A stretch of DNA of 64,000 bases, from NCBI RefSeq assembly GCF_007754155.1, contig NZ_CP037423.1:6072567-6136566 (forward strand), in the 5' to 3' direction. Shown here one piece after another: positions 36,091 through 45,094 of the stretch. The DNA comes from Stieleria neptunia. Its GTDB lineage: Bacteria > Planctomycetota > Planctomycetia > Pirellulales > Pirellulaceae. A model generated the notes under the pieces. The model was given only the letters and a program-made list of their open reading frames with translations. It searched no databases and was not told the origin of the DNA. Positions within the stretch are counted from its first letter, which is position 1; each line of letters begins with the position of its first letter. Both the position numbers and the translations under genes were made by a program.

Positions 36091-37800
36091 ATGAAACTTC
36101 TTGGACCGTTTGATGTCACCGTCGCTTCGCGCGTACTTTCGGTTGCTCTCTGCTTGATTCTCTCATCAGCCGCCGGCGCGCACATGCCTTGGTTGGCGAC
36201 CGATGACGAAGGCCATGCCGTCTTGTGGTTTGGCGAATCACCGGCGGACCGGACCTACCACATGCCGGGCCCGATCGCCGCGATCCAGCTTTCCAGCGGC
36301 CAGACGACTCTCGCGACGACCGAGATCGACAGTGATGCGTTGATCGGGCTGCGCAGCACAAAACCGATCGATCCGACGCACGAGATTGCTGGCAGCGTGA
36401 CCTATGGGCTGTATCATGACACCAAGTTGACCTATCACGTCGAACACTTGCCGCACCTTGCCCCCGGTGGTTGGCCGGACGAACCGCGATCCGACGCTCC
36501 GTTGCAGTCGATCATCACGGCGTCCAATGGCGGAGGCATCCAGGTCACGGTATTGCGAGACGGCAAGCCGGCAGATGGTCTGCAAGTGAAGCTGTATTGC
36601 GAAGACGGTCACGAAGAAGCATCGGACAAGACGGACATCGCGGGGATCGTGACGTTCAAACAGCAAGTCGTGGAACCGGGACTCGGCGCGATCGTCGTGG
36701 GGGTGACCGACGAGCAAGCAAGTGGGACACTCGATGGAAAGCGATACGGCAGCACGACCGATTATTTGACCGCGACCTTTCGAATTCCCGGCAAGTCGTC
36801 TTCGTCCGCACCGAAAGAACGCCCCAAACGCGAACCCCAACGACCGGTCATGGAAACTGACAGCAGCGTCTCGATCGGCCCCGCCCCCTTGCCCGATCTG
36901 CCCAAGGAACTGACCAGTTTCGGTGCGGCAATCGCAGACCAGACGCTTTACGTTTACGGCGGTCATACCGGCGACGCCCATTCATACTCGACCGCAGAGC
37001 AATCCGATCGGTTTTGGAGCCTGGATTTGACGGCGGGAAAAACGGGGCAGTGGAAATCATTGCCCGGCGGACCGTCGCTGCAAGGGTTGGCGTTGGTCGC
37101 CTATCAGAACCGGTTGATTCGGATCGGCGGATTCACCGCCGTCAACGAACTCGGCGAAGAACACGATTTGCGTTCACAAGCCTCTGTCGCCAGTTACGAC
37201 CCCGCATCGAACGCTTGGACGGATTTGCCGCCGCTTCCCGAAGCCCGTTCGTCGCTGGACGCCGCGGTCCTCGGTGATCGCGTGTACGTCTTCGGCGGTT
37301 GGAAGTTGGACGGAAAGAGCGCCGAGAGCCAATGGCATTCCACTGCATGGTCACTGGACTTGAGCGATTCTGCGGCGCAATGGCAGCCGGTGGCCACGCC
37401 GCCGTTCAAGCGACGGGCGATCAGCGTCGCCGCCCACGATGGGAAATTGTACGTCATCGGCGGTATGAGTTCCGATGGCAAACCGACCACACGCGTGGAC
37501 GTCTATGATCCGAAAGCTGATTCATGGAACCAGGCGCCGTCATTGCCCGGTCGCGGCATGTTGGGTTTCGGTGCGGCATCCTTTGCCAGCGGCAAAACAC
37601 TCTACGTCAGCACGATGGACGGAATGCTGCATCGTCTGTCCGGCGATGGGCAGCGTTGGGAAACGATTGCCAAGAGCGATCGGGCCCGATTCTTTCACCG
37701 CATGTTGCCGACCGGCGAGGGTGCGCTGTTGATGGTCGGTGGTGCGGACATGGAAATCGGCAAGTTCACAACGATCGACCGGATTCAGATCGGCGATTGA
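36091..37800 (+). CDS. DUF4198-like and Kelch-repeat secreted protein
   Basis: The protein has 569 residues and a signal peptide (about 12-30). The first part (about 31-240) begins HMPWLATDDEGHAVLWFGE and has the arrangement of DUF4198 proteins, which are periplasmic and often linked to metal (nickel, cobalt, iron) uptake. After a Pro/Arg-rich linker (SSSAPKERPKREPQRP) follow five to six Kelch repeats (from about 280), each with a strand ending YVYGG, RIGGF, YVFGG, YVIGG and LMVGG, forming a beta-propeller. It is the third gene of the operon with the fusion protein. A surface metal- or ligand-binding role is an inference from context. Confidence 0.85.
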   Translation: MKLLGPFDVTVASRVLSVALCLILSSAAGAHMPWLATDDEGHAVLWFGESPADRTYHMPGPIAAIQLSSGQTTLATTEIDSDALIGLRSTKPIDPTHEIAGSVTYGLYHDTKLTYHVEHLPHLAPGGWPDEPRSDAPLQSIITASNGGGIQVTVLRDGKPADGLQVKLYCEDGHEEASDKTDIAGIVTFKQQVVEPGLGAIVVGVTDEQASGTLDGKRYGSTTDYLTATFRIPGKSSSSAPKERPKREPQRPVMETDSSVSIGPAPLPDLPKELTSFGAAIADQTLYVYGGHTGDAHSYSTAEQSDRFWSLDLTAGKTGQWKSLPGGPSLQGLALVAYQNRLIRIGGFTAVNELGEEHDLRSQASVASYDPASNAWTDLPPLPEARSSLDAAVLGDRVYVFGGWKLDGKSAESQWHSTAWSLDLSDSAAQWQPVATPPFKRRAISVAAHDGKLYVIGGMSSDGKPTTRVDVYDPKADSWNQAPSLPGRGMLGFGAASFASGKTLYVSTMDGMLHRLSGDGQRWETIAKSDRARFFHRMLPTGEGALLMVGGADMEIGKFTTIDRIQIGD

Positions 37801-37803
37801 ACC

Positions 37804-38451
37804 TCATTGGGCCGCTTCATCATTCTGCGTGTAGACGCCTTCGCTGAGGACGACCGCGGGGGCGATGAAGGAGAGGCCTTGAGTGTTGGTCGTGTCGACC
37901 ATCACGGTTTCGACCACGGGCTGGGTGACTTTGGTCCCGGCCTGCCACTCGACGATGAAACTGGCGCCGGCGCCGCCCATCTTGTCATCGCGCGCGATCA
38001 CAAATTCGGTCGCCGCCAGCGGAGCCAGACGCAGCGGCTTTTTCAGCAGCGATCGCAGTTCTTTGCCGGCGGTGTCAAAGTAGCGTGCCGAGGTGATCGC
38101 GATCTCGTTGGTGTCGTCGGTGTTACGGATGTTCAGCGTCACCGTCAGCGGATACGGCTCTCCCTTTTGGTGATAAACATGGGAATAGGCGGGCACGTAC
38201 AGCCGTTGTCCTTCGACCGGATGCCAGGGCAACGCATCGACTTCCATCCGCGCTTCATCGCGCAGACTGGGCGTTTGATAGGGAATACTGCCGGCGATCG
38301 AACGCAGCCGAAATTCAACAAAAATGACGATCAGGATGATCGGCACGACGACCAGCAGAAAGATCAATAACTTGATCTGTCGAGAGATCTTTTCGGCCTG
38401 TTCTTCGGTAATTCGATTCGACACGTCACTTCCCTGGTTGTGGTTTCCCAT
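37804..38451 (-). CDS. DUF3124-domain membrane-anchored protein
   Basis: This protein of 215 residues has one membrane helix (about 27-47, LLIFLLVVVPIILIVIF). A periplasmic domain matches the DUF3124 pattern: LYVPAYSHVYHQKGEPYPLT followed by LNIRNTD and ITSARYFDTAGKELRSLL. The function of DUF3124 is not known. It converges on the Kelch gene with only 3 bases between stops. Confidence 0.82.
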   Translation of the reverse strand: MGNHNQGSDVSNRITEEQAEKISRQIKLLIFLLVVVPIILIVIFVEFRLRSIAGSIPYQTPSLRDEARMEVDALPWHPVEGQRLYVPAYSHVYHQKGEPYPLTVTLNIRNTDDTNEIAITSARYFDTAGKELRSLLKKPLRLAPLAATEFVIARDDKMGGAGASFIVEWQAGTKVTQPVVETVMVDTTNTQGLSFIAPAVVLSEGVYTQNDEAAQ

Positions 38452-38601
38452 CGTCGCTACCTATTCCTTTGAAGGTAGCGACAACGAGCGGCCGATTCAA
38501 TCGGGGAAATCTTTATCGGTCAATTCCCCGCCCCTGACGGTTCGAGCGAACTGAATCGCTCAATCAATCGGTATCGTGCCAGCGAGTAAGTGTCAGCGGC
38601 G

Positions 38602-38985
38602 TTAGCCACGCGGACGATTGGCAATCTCCAGAGTGATCGTGGCAGCATAGCTGGTGTACTCGTATTCCTCCGTCTGCTCCTCGTCCGCGGTGTAATTCGA
38701 ACGGCAATCCATCGGGCTGTGAGTGGGTGTGTCGATCGATCATGGCAGCATCCAACGCATCGGCAACCCAAAAAAGACGCTTTGCCGGTTCGAACACTAC
38801 GCACCGGTCTGTCGTGATTCATCACCCGCTGCAGCGACACGACAACGCGGTGGATTCCGGGTTGGGAAACGGTGATTGGAGTGGTCCAGTAACCTTCCTT
38901 CTCGGCCGCCGCGGTTGCAAAGAACCGCGTTTGCAAACTGGAACTCGTTCCGTCAGGCGTCCACCTGGCGATGCGGTCGACTGCC
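38602..38985 (-). pseudogene. Frameshifted remnant of an unidentified gene
   Basis: Three minus-strand segments in successive frames read like one protein. The first, near 38985-38815, has RWTPDGTSSSLQTRFFAT and IHRVVVSLQRVMNHDRP. The second, near 38805-38740, has FEPAKRLFWVADALDAAMID. The third, from about 38735 to a TAA at 38602, has RSNYTADEEQTEEYEY and ATITLEIANRPRG. Each frame runs out where the next takes over, which suggests two single-base shifts in the same direction. I do not recognise the family. It lies directly after the RND permease stop. The alternative is that these are chance frames, but the composition argues otherwise. Confidence 0.5.
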
Positions 38986-38988
38986 GCA

Positions 38989-41900
38989 TTACGCCGACGT
39001 CGCGCCTTCGGCCAACAGCTCCGGCTCTTCCTTCGATTCCGGGGGGGCGACTGGTTGTTGGGCCTGCGTTGTGTCGGTCGTCCGGCTTTGCGTCTTTTGG
39101 GCAAACCGTCGCAGCAGCACATAAAACACCGGCGTCAGAAACAATCCGAACAGCGTCACGCCCAGCATGCCGCTGAACACGGCGGTTCCCAGCACCCGTC
39201 GCATTTCGAAACCGGCTCCGGTTGCCACCAACAGTGGCACGACGCCCAAGATGAAGGAAAATGCGGTCATCAAAATCGGACGCAGTCGCAACCGGCAGGC
39301 GGCGATGGCGGCGTCGAAGCGGTTTTTGCCGGCGTCCTCTTCCGCTTTGGCAAACTCGACGATCAAAATCGCGTTCTTGCACGCCAATCCGATCAAGACG
39401 ATGAAGCCGATTTGCGTCAGCACGTTGTTGTCCATGCCTCGAAACCAGACTCCGACCAACGCGAACAACAGACACAGCGGCACGATCAAAATGATCGCCA
39501 GCGGCAACAGCCAGCTCTCGTATTGGGCCGCCAATGCCAGGAAGACGAACAGCACGGCCAAGGGAAACAGGAACACGATCGTATTGCCGGCCCGTTTTTC
39601 TTGAAAGGCGATTTCGGTCCACTCGTAACCGAAACCGGGCGGAAGCTTTTGTTCCGCGAGCGATTCCATGGTCGCGAGTGACTGGCCCGTGCTGAAACCC
39701 GGTACCGTCGTTCCGTTCAAATCGGCCGATGGAAACAGATTAAAACGCACCAGTCGGTCTGGTCCGGCGGTTTGCTGGACGTCGACGACCGATCCCAGCG
39801 AGACGCTGGCACCGCGGGCACTGCGGGTGCGAATCTTGACGATGTCGTCGGCGTCGTCACGGAATTCCGGTTCCGCTTGAGCGGTCACGCGATAGGTTCG
39901 CCCCAAAAAGTTGAAATCGTTGACGTACATCGATCCCAGATAGATCTGCAATGCGTCAAACACGTTGTTGACCGGCACGTCCAACATCTGGGCTTTGGTT
40001 CGATCGACGTCTGCATACACCTGCGGCACGTCGGCGCGCAAATTGGTGAACACCTGCGTCACGCCGGGCTGCGCATTGGCCGCGGCCAGCATGGTCCCGG
40101 TGACTTGGTTCAACGCATCGATTCCGGCTCCGCTGCGATCCTGGACATACATCTTGAAACCACCACCGCGACCGATGCCGCGAATCGGGGGTGGCGGAAT
40201 GATCAAGATCTGGGCCTCGTTGATTTCAGCGACACCGCGCCGCATGTCGGCGACGATCGCCTGGACGCTTCGTCCCCGTTCGGCGCGCTCCTTGGCATCT
40301 TCCAGCGGCAAGAACGTCACCGCGGCGTTCGGTTTGATCGTGAACGTTGCTCCGGACAGGCCGGCGATCCCGACGGCATGCTTGACGCCGTCAATCTCTT
40401 TGCCGATTTCCGCCACGCGGCGGACGACGGCGTCGGTGCGTGAGAGCGACGCCCCGTCGGGCAGGTTGATGGCAACAATCACATAGCCTTGGTCTTGATC
40501 GGGAATAAAGCCGGTGGGAACCAACCCGAAACTCAGCCCCGTGAAAACGAGCAGAACGCCGTAAAGGACCATCGCGATACCGCTCTTTTTGACCAACCGG
40601 CCGATGATGCCGGCATAGACATTACTGGAAAAGTCGAACGTTCGATTGAACAGCCGAAAGAACCAGCCGAACAGAAAATCGACGAATCGGCCGATGCGAT
40701 TTTTCGGCGCATCTTTGGGTCTCAGCAAGATCGCGCACAACGCGGGGCTGAGCGTCAACGAGACGAAGGTCGAGATCGCCGTCGAGATGGAAATGGTCAG
40801 CGCGAACTGTTGATAGAACTGGCCACTGATCCCCGGTACGAACACGGTCGGCACGAACACGGCGATCAACACCAGCGTCGTGGCGATCAACGCCGACCCG
40901 ACTTCGTCCATCGCCTTGTGCGTCGCTTCGCGCGCTGACAACCCCTCCGCGATCAAACGTTCAACGTTTTCGACCACGACAATCGCGTCGTCGACCACGA
41001 TCCCGATGGCCAGGACCAATCCGAACAACGACAACGTGTTCAACGTGACGCCGAGAAACTGCATGACGGCGAATGTCCCGATCAGCGAAATCGGAATGGC
41101 GATCACGGGAATGATCGTGGGACGCCATCCGTGCAAAAACAAGAACACGGTCAAGACCACAAAAATCGTGGTGATGAACAGTGTTTGAAACACTTCACTG
41201 ATCGACTCTTCGACATAATCGGTTGGGTTGTAAGCGATCCGGTAGTCGATCCCTTGCGGAAACTCCTCGCTCATTGCCTGCATGGTCTGCTTGACTTCCG
41301 CCGCCGTGTCGACCGCGTTGGTACCGGGCCGCTGGTAGATCAGAACGGCGATGGCCGATTTTCCATCCAGGTAGCTCAGACGTGAATAGTCTTGGGCCCC
41401 CAGTTCGATTCGGGCGACGTCGCGGAGGCGTGTGACGCGGCCATCGGTGCCGCGTTTAACGATGATCTCGCCGAATTCGTCTTCGCGAATCAGCCGGCCT
41501 TGGGTGGTGACGTTCAATTGAAAATCACCCGCGTCGTCGATCGGCGGTTGTCCGATCACGCCGGCGGCGACTTGCACATTTTGGCTGCGGATCGCCTCGA
41601 CCACCTCGCCGGCCGTCAAATCAACGTGGGTCATCTTTTCGATGTCCAGCCACACACGCATCGCGTATTCGTTGCCGCCGGCGATCCGAATTTCGCCGAC
41701 GCCGTCGAGTCGCATCAGCGCATCACGGACGCGTAGAAACGCATAGTTGCTGATGTAGAGTTGGTCACGGCTGTCGTCCGGCGAGATCAGGTGAACGACC
41801 ATCAACATGTCGGGAATCTGCTTGGTCGTCGTGACGCCGATCTGCCGCACCTGCTCGGGCAGCCGTGATTCGGCGATCGCGACGCGGTTTTGCACCAACA

Positions 41901-42219
41901 CCTGGGCGTCGTCCAAGTCCGTTCCGAGCTTGAAGGTGACGGTCAGCTGCATCGTGCCGTCGGAACTGGATGACGATTCCATGTACAACATATCGTCAAC
42001 GCCGTTCATCTCTTGTTCGATGGGCGTGGCGACGGTGTCGGCGATGACTTGTGGTGTGGCTCCCGGATAGGACGCCCGTACCAGCACCGTCGGTGGGGCG
42101 ACGCTGGGGTACTGTGAAACCGGCAGCGAAAAATAGACGATCCCGCCGACCAGCACGATCACGAACGACAGCACGGCCGCAAAGATCGGTCGCTCGATAA
42201 AGAAGTGGGGAAATTTCAT
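38989..42219 (-). CDS. RND efflux transporter permease (HAE1/AcrB-like)
   Basis: This proton-driven inner-membrane pump of the hydrophobe/amphiphile type is a trimer with an adaptor and an outer-membrane channel. From the ATG at 42219 it has about 1,076 residues, a normal length. The N-terminus MKFPHFFIERPIFAAVLSFV is typical. The segment GIVVDDAIVVVENVERLI in helix 4 carries the paired Asp of the proton path. Twelve membrane helices and two large periplasmic loops are visible. Its start overlaps the adaptor stop by 4 bases. The longer open frame upstream lies within the adaptor gene. No outer-membrane channel gene is present. Substrate unknown. Confidence 0.95.
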   Translation of the reverse strand: MKFPHFFIERPIFAAVLSFVIVLVGGIVYFSLPVSQYPSVAPPTVLVRASYPGATPQVIADTVATPIEQEMNGVDDMLYMESSSSSDGTMQLTVTFKLGTDLDDAQVLVQNRVAIAESRLPEQVRQIGVTTTKQIPDMLMVVHLISPDDSRDQLYISNYAFLRVRDALMRLDGVGEIRIAGGNEYAMRVWLDIEKMTHVDLTAGEVVEAIRSQNVQVAAGVIGQPPIDDAGDFQLNVTTQGRLIREDEFGEIIVKRGTDGRVTRLRDVARIELGAQDYSRLSYLDGKSAIAVLIYQRPGTNAVDTAAEVKQTMQAMSEEFPQGIDYRIAYNPTDYVEESISEVFQTLFITTIFVVLTVFLFLHGWRPTIIPVIAIPISLIGTFAVMQFLGVTLNTLSLFGLVLAIGIVVDDAIVVVENVERLIAEGLSAREATHKAMDEVGSALIATTLVLIAVFVPTVFVPGISGQFYQQFALTISISTAISTFVSLTLSPALCAILLRPKDAPKNRIGRFVDFLFGWFFRLFNRTFDFSSNVYAGIIGRLVKKSGIAMVLYGVLLVFTGLSFGLVPTGFIPDQDQGYVIVAINLPDGASLSRTDAVVRRVAEIGKEIDGVKHAVGIAGLSGATFTIKPNAAVTFLPLEDAKERAERGRSVQAIVADMRRGVAEINEAQILIIPPPPIRGIGRGGGFKMYVQDRSGAGIDALNQVTGTMLAAANAQPGVTQVFTNLRADVPQVYADVDRTKAQMLDVPVNNVFDALQIYLGSMYVNDFNFLGRTYRVTAQAEPEFRDDADDIVKIRTRSARGASVSLGSVVDVQQTAGPDRLVRFNLFPSADLNGTTVPGFSTGQSLATMESLAEQKLPPGFGYEWTEIAFQEKRAGNTIVFLFPLAVLFVFLALAAQYESWLLPLAIILIVPLCLLFALVGVWFRGMDNNVLTQIGFIVLIGLACKNAILIVEFAKAEEDAGKNRFDAAIAACRLRLRPILMTAFSFILGVVPLLVATGAGFEMRRVLGTAVFSGMLGVTLFGLFLTPVFYVLLRRFAQKTQSRTTDTTQAQQPVAPPESKEEPELLAEGATSA

Positions 42220-43667
42220 GACAGGTGTTCCCCGCTGACGGCGTGTGACTTGGGTGGGCAAGATGCCATTTGAATGGGTTGGCAAGCGGGAATCCGATGC
42301 CACGTGGTTTCTGGCAATGGATCGGGGATGGGAGAAATCCACTCGCTCTCGGGAACCGGTTCGTAATCATCCGGCAACCCGTCTTCGACGACTTCAATCG
42401 TTCCTTCCACCGTTTGGACTTTTTGATCCGGTCTGGATTGCAACAAGCCTTCGATCACCAGGGTTTCGTCCCCCTGCAGCCCTTCGCGAATCACTCTCAA
42501 GCCATCGACGATCGGCCCCGGTTTGATGGGGCGACGCTGGATCGTTTCATCGACGACGACGTAAACGTATTGGGACGATTGGTCCGTTCCGATGGCCGAG
42601 TCGGGAATCAAGACGGCTTGGCGGGCGGCGCTGCCGGGGATCCGAACACGTGCGAACATGCCGGGCAGCAAGAGTTGATCGTCGTTGGGAAACACGCATC
42701 GGGCGCGCATGCTGGCCGTGTCGATGTCGAACCGATTGTCGACAAAGTCCATGTGACCGCGGTGTGGAAATCCGCCTTCGTCGACCAGCCCGATGAAGGC
42801 CGGGTTTTTGACCACCCGCGAACTCGCCCGTTCGCCGGATTTTGCCAATCGCATGTACTTCAACACGTCTTGCTCGCTGGCGTCGAACACGCAATAGATC
42901 GGTTGCATTGAGGTGATCGTGGTCAACAGCGAGGACGTGTTTGTCCCGCCGGCGATCAAGTTGCCTTCGGTGACCGCCTGACGACTGATCCGTCCGGTCA
43001 CCGGAGCCCGGATACGCGTGTACTGGAGATTCAATTCCGCGGTTTCAACGCCCGCTTTGGCCAGCTCGATTTGGGCTCGGGCGGTCGCGATCGCCGCTTC
43101 GGCAGAACTGATGGCCGCTTTGGCGGCTTCGATGTCTGCTTTGGCTTGCAAATATTCTGCTTCTCGCTCGTCGACCTCTTCCTGTGACGAGGCACTTTGC
43201 TTGTTCAAAACCTTGGCGCGTTTGAAACGCAGATCGGCGAGGTTCAGCTGGGCGTCTGACTGTAACGCTCGCGCCTGGGCTTCATCCTTCACCGCCATCG
43301 CTTGTTTCAAACCCGACTCTGCCTGCTGCAGCGTTGCCCTGGCCGCATTCAATTCCGCTTCGAAGGGCCGCGGGTCGATGACGAACAAGAGATCGCCTGC
43401 CTGGACGACTTGCCCTTCATCGAAATGAACCGATTGCAAATAGCCGCCGACGCGAGCCCGCACCTCCACCAAATCGACCGCTTCCAAACGGCCCGTGTAG
43501 GCGTCCCATTCAACGATTTTTTTGACCACCGGCTTGGCGACCGTCACCGAAGGGACCGGCATCTGCGGCGGCCCCGACGGGGACCGATTACAGCCGACCG
43601 ACAACAGGATCAGCGCACCGGCACACACGGTGGAACCGAATAATGTTCCACGAATCATCATCTTCAC
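42216..43667 (-). CDS. RND efflux periplasmic adaptor lipoprotein
   Basis: The membrane-fusion protein of the RND pump, 483 residues. A signal ending LLSVGC (Cys at about 26) indicates a lipoprotein. The order is lipoyl half (VRARVGGYLQSVHFDEGQVV), a long coiled hairpin (about 105-210, rich in Ala and Glu), second lipoyl half (IRAPVTGRISRQAVTEGNL) and beta-barrel domains. The C-terminal about 60 residues are Pro-rich and extra. It overlaps both the doxX stop and the permease start by 4 bases, so all three genes are coupled. Confidence 0.93.
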   Translation of the reverse strand: MKMMIRGTLFGSTVCAGALILLSVGCNRSPSGPPQMPVPSVTVAKPVVKKIVEWDAYTGRLEAVDLVEVRARVGGYLQSVHFDEGQVVQAGDLLFVIDPRPFEAELNAARATLQQAESGLKQAMAVKDEAQARALQSDAQLNLADLRFKRAKVLNKQSASSQEEVDEREAEYLQAKADIEAAKAAISSAEAAIATARAQIELAKAGVETAELNLQYTRIRAPVTGRISRQAVTEGNLIAGGTNTSSLLTTITSMQPIYCVFDASEQDVLKYMRLAKSGERASSRVVKNPAFIGLVDEGGFPHRGHMDFVDNRFDIDTASMRARCVFPNDDQLLLPGMFARVRIPGSAARQAVLIPDSAIGTDQSSQYVYVVVDETIQRRPIKPGPIVDGLRVIREGLQGDETLVIEGLLQSRPDQKVQTVEGTIEVVEDGLPDDYEPVPESEWISPIPDPLPETTWHRIPACQPIQMASCPPKSHAVSGEHLS

Positions 43668-44098
43668 GCCGTTTCCTCAGAAGTAAGTGATGCTGACGTT
43701 TTCCGACCAAACACGGCATGGTCAACCGAGAACAGGCCTGGCCCGGTCAATGCCAAGGACACATAGACCAGCAGATACACCGCAGCCAGTTCCTTCGCCT
43801 GCCACGGATCCGCCGCATGAACAACAAACAGAGCGACGATCATCGTGAAGGCCAACGGCAGCGAGGCAAATCTCGTGGCGAAGCCGATGATCAACAGCAG
43901 CGAGCAACCGACTTCGGCGCCGATCGCCATCACCAGACTCAACGTGCTCCCCATGCCGATCGGGTCGGGAAAACTTTCGGACATTGTGCTGAAACCGTTC
44001 AGCTTTGCCAGCCCATGGACCAACATCAAACATCCGATGCCGACTCGCAGCACCAGCAATCCCGCGGATCGTAGTTTCTCGTGATTCAGATTCAACAT
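43664..44098 (-). CDS. DoxX family membrane protein
   Basis: This 144-residue protein has four hydrophobic segments. The first carries LRVGIGCLMLVHGLAKLNG, the DoxX signature region. Members of the family are linked to oxidoreductase or stress complexes in the inner membrane, with no firm general function. It is the first gene of a three-gene unit with the RND adaptor and permease. The last residues of its gene overlap the adaptor start. Its presence there suggests a shared stress stimulus. Confidence 0.88.
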   Translation of the reverse strand: MLNLNHEKLRSAGLLVLRVGIGCLMLVHGLAKLNGFSTMSESFPDPIGMGSTLSLVMAIGAEVGCSLLLIIGFATRFASLPLAFTMIVALFVVHAADPWQAKELAAVYLLVYVSLALTGPGLFSVDHAVFGRKTSASLTSEETA

Positions 44099-44689
44099 GG
44101 TCTCGTTTTGATTCCCATCGATTTAGACAAAGCCCCGTCACTCACAGGGTTGGTGTTCAAGGGGTAATAACCCGGGGACAGGTGAATACCTTTCTAGAAA
44201 AAAGATGATTCGTGAAATAAATGTCGTTTCACACGATGGGAACCAGGTTCGCGCGATGCGATTCGGAAGCGTGTTTCCCGCTGCGATCTCGACGACGCCA
44301 CTTCCATCACCCTGCGTGCCGGCATTGATGCTTCATCGTTGTTAGCAACTTTGGCGTCGCCACACCCCTCCCCGCTCCGAGCGCACACTCCTCCGCGACC
44401 CTCCCAGAGGGAGGGTGACCGTCAAACTGCACGACCCTCCTGGCCGGGAAGGGTGACTTCAGGTGCGAACTTCGTTCATGGTAGAATCCCAAAGCGGGGC
44501 TGGAGACGCCCGTGTGAAGACCTTTCGGCGGGGCGATCCAACGATGGCCCAAAAAGATTGAGGCGGTTTACGTCCGCGTTTGGACATCGTCCTTGTGGGA
44601 AACGCTGTGAAGCATGGATTGCCGAGTGCTTTGTCAGCGTTCAATTTTCGAGTTGCGTTTGTCGCGCGATAAACACCTTGTTTGACGTC
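44099..44689. other. Intergenic region with repeats
   Basis: This 590-base gap between divergent genes holds GGAGGGTGAC-type hairpins (44395-44460) and, at about 44630-44677, one end of the element family seen at 31254-31409 (GAGTGCTTTGTCAGCGTTCA). The reading frame extending upstream of the CoA-binding gene through these repeats is not coding. Confidence 0.6.
44395..44460. repeat. GGAGGGTGAC hairpin repeats
   Basis: GACCCTCCCAGAGGGAGGGT forms a hairpin. It is followed by CTGCACGACCCTCCTGGCCG and GGAAGGGTGACTT. The same units occur in similar order at 48788-48846. Confidence 0.7.
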
Positions 44690-45079
44690 ATGAACAATCT
44701 TCAACAATTTCTCGCATCGAAAACCTATGCCGTCGCGGGGGCTTCCACACGCCGAGAGAAGTACGGCAACAAGGTGTTTCGGGCGCTGTTAGCGTCGGGG
44801 CGCGACGCGTATCCGCTGAATCCGGCACAAGACGAGATTGAAGGTCATCGTGCGTTTCGGTCGATCGCCGATCTGCCGATGGTCCCCGAAGCCCTTTCGA
44901 TCATCACGCCACCCGCCGTCACGCGGAAGGTCGTCGCCGATGCGATTGCCGCCGAGGTGCAACACATTTGGATGCAACCGGGCGCCGAAGACGAACAGGC
45001 CAGCGAGTCCGCCCGCCAGGCCGGCATCAATGTGATCGACGACGGAAGTTGTCTTTTGGTGCTGTTGGCCAGGATGTAA
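44690..45079 (+). CDS. CoA-binding domain protein
   Basis: This 129-residue cytoplasmic protein of the small CoA-binding family has a Rossmann-like fold. The first strand and loop YAVAGASTRREKYGNKVF (about 13-30) form the nucleotide site, followed by YPLNP (about 41-45), IITPP and IWMQPGAEDE, all typical. Its metabolic role is unknown. The start is taken at ATG 44690 because the upstream frame passes through repeats. It converges on the mechanosensitive channel gene with 15 bases between. Confidence 0.88.
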   Translation: MNNLQQFLASKTYAVAGASTRREKYGNKVFRALLASGRDAYPLNPAQDEIEGHRAFRSIADLPMVPEALSIITPPAVTRKVVADAIAAEVQHIWMQPGAEDEQASESARQAGINVIDDGSCLLVLLARM

Positions 45080-45094
45080 CACCGCTCGGTGCGA

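Noticed and set aside
38790..38805. GGTTCGAAC resembling a tRNA T-loop
   Set aside because: No acceptor stem, D-loop or anticodon stem could be placed around it; it lies in the coding remnant.
38822..39622. Minus-strand frame of 266 codons at the RND 3' end
   Set aside because: It overlaps the RND permease in another frame and is Arg-rich; only the short stretch after the RND stop looks protein-like, in a different frame.
44339..44689. N-terminal extension of the CoA-binding gene
   Set aside because: The extension runs through GGAGGGTGAC hairpins and an element end; the family begins at the ATG at 44690.
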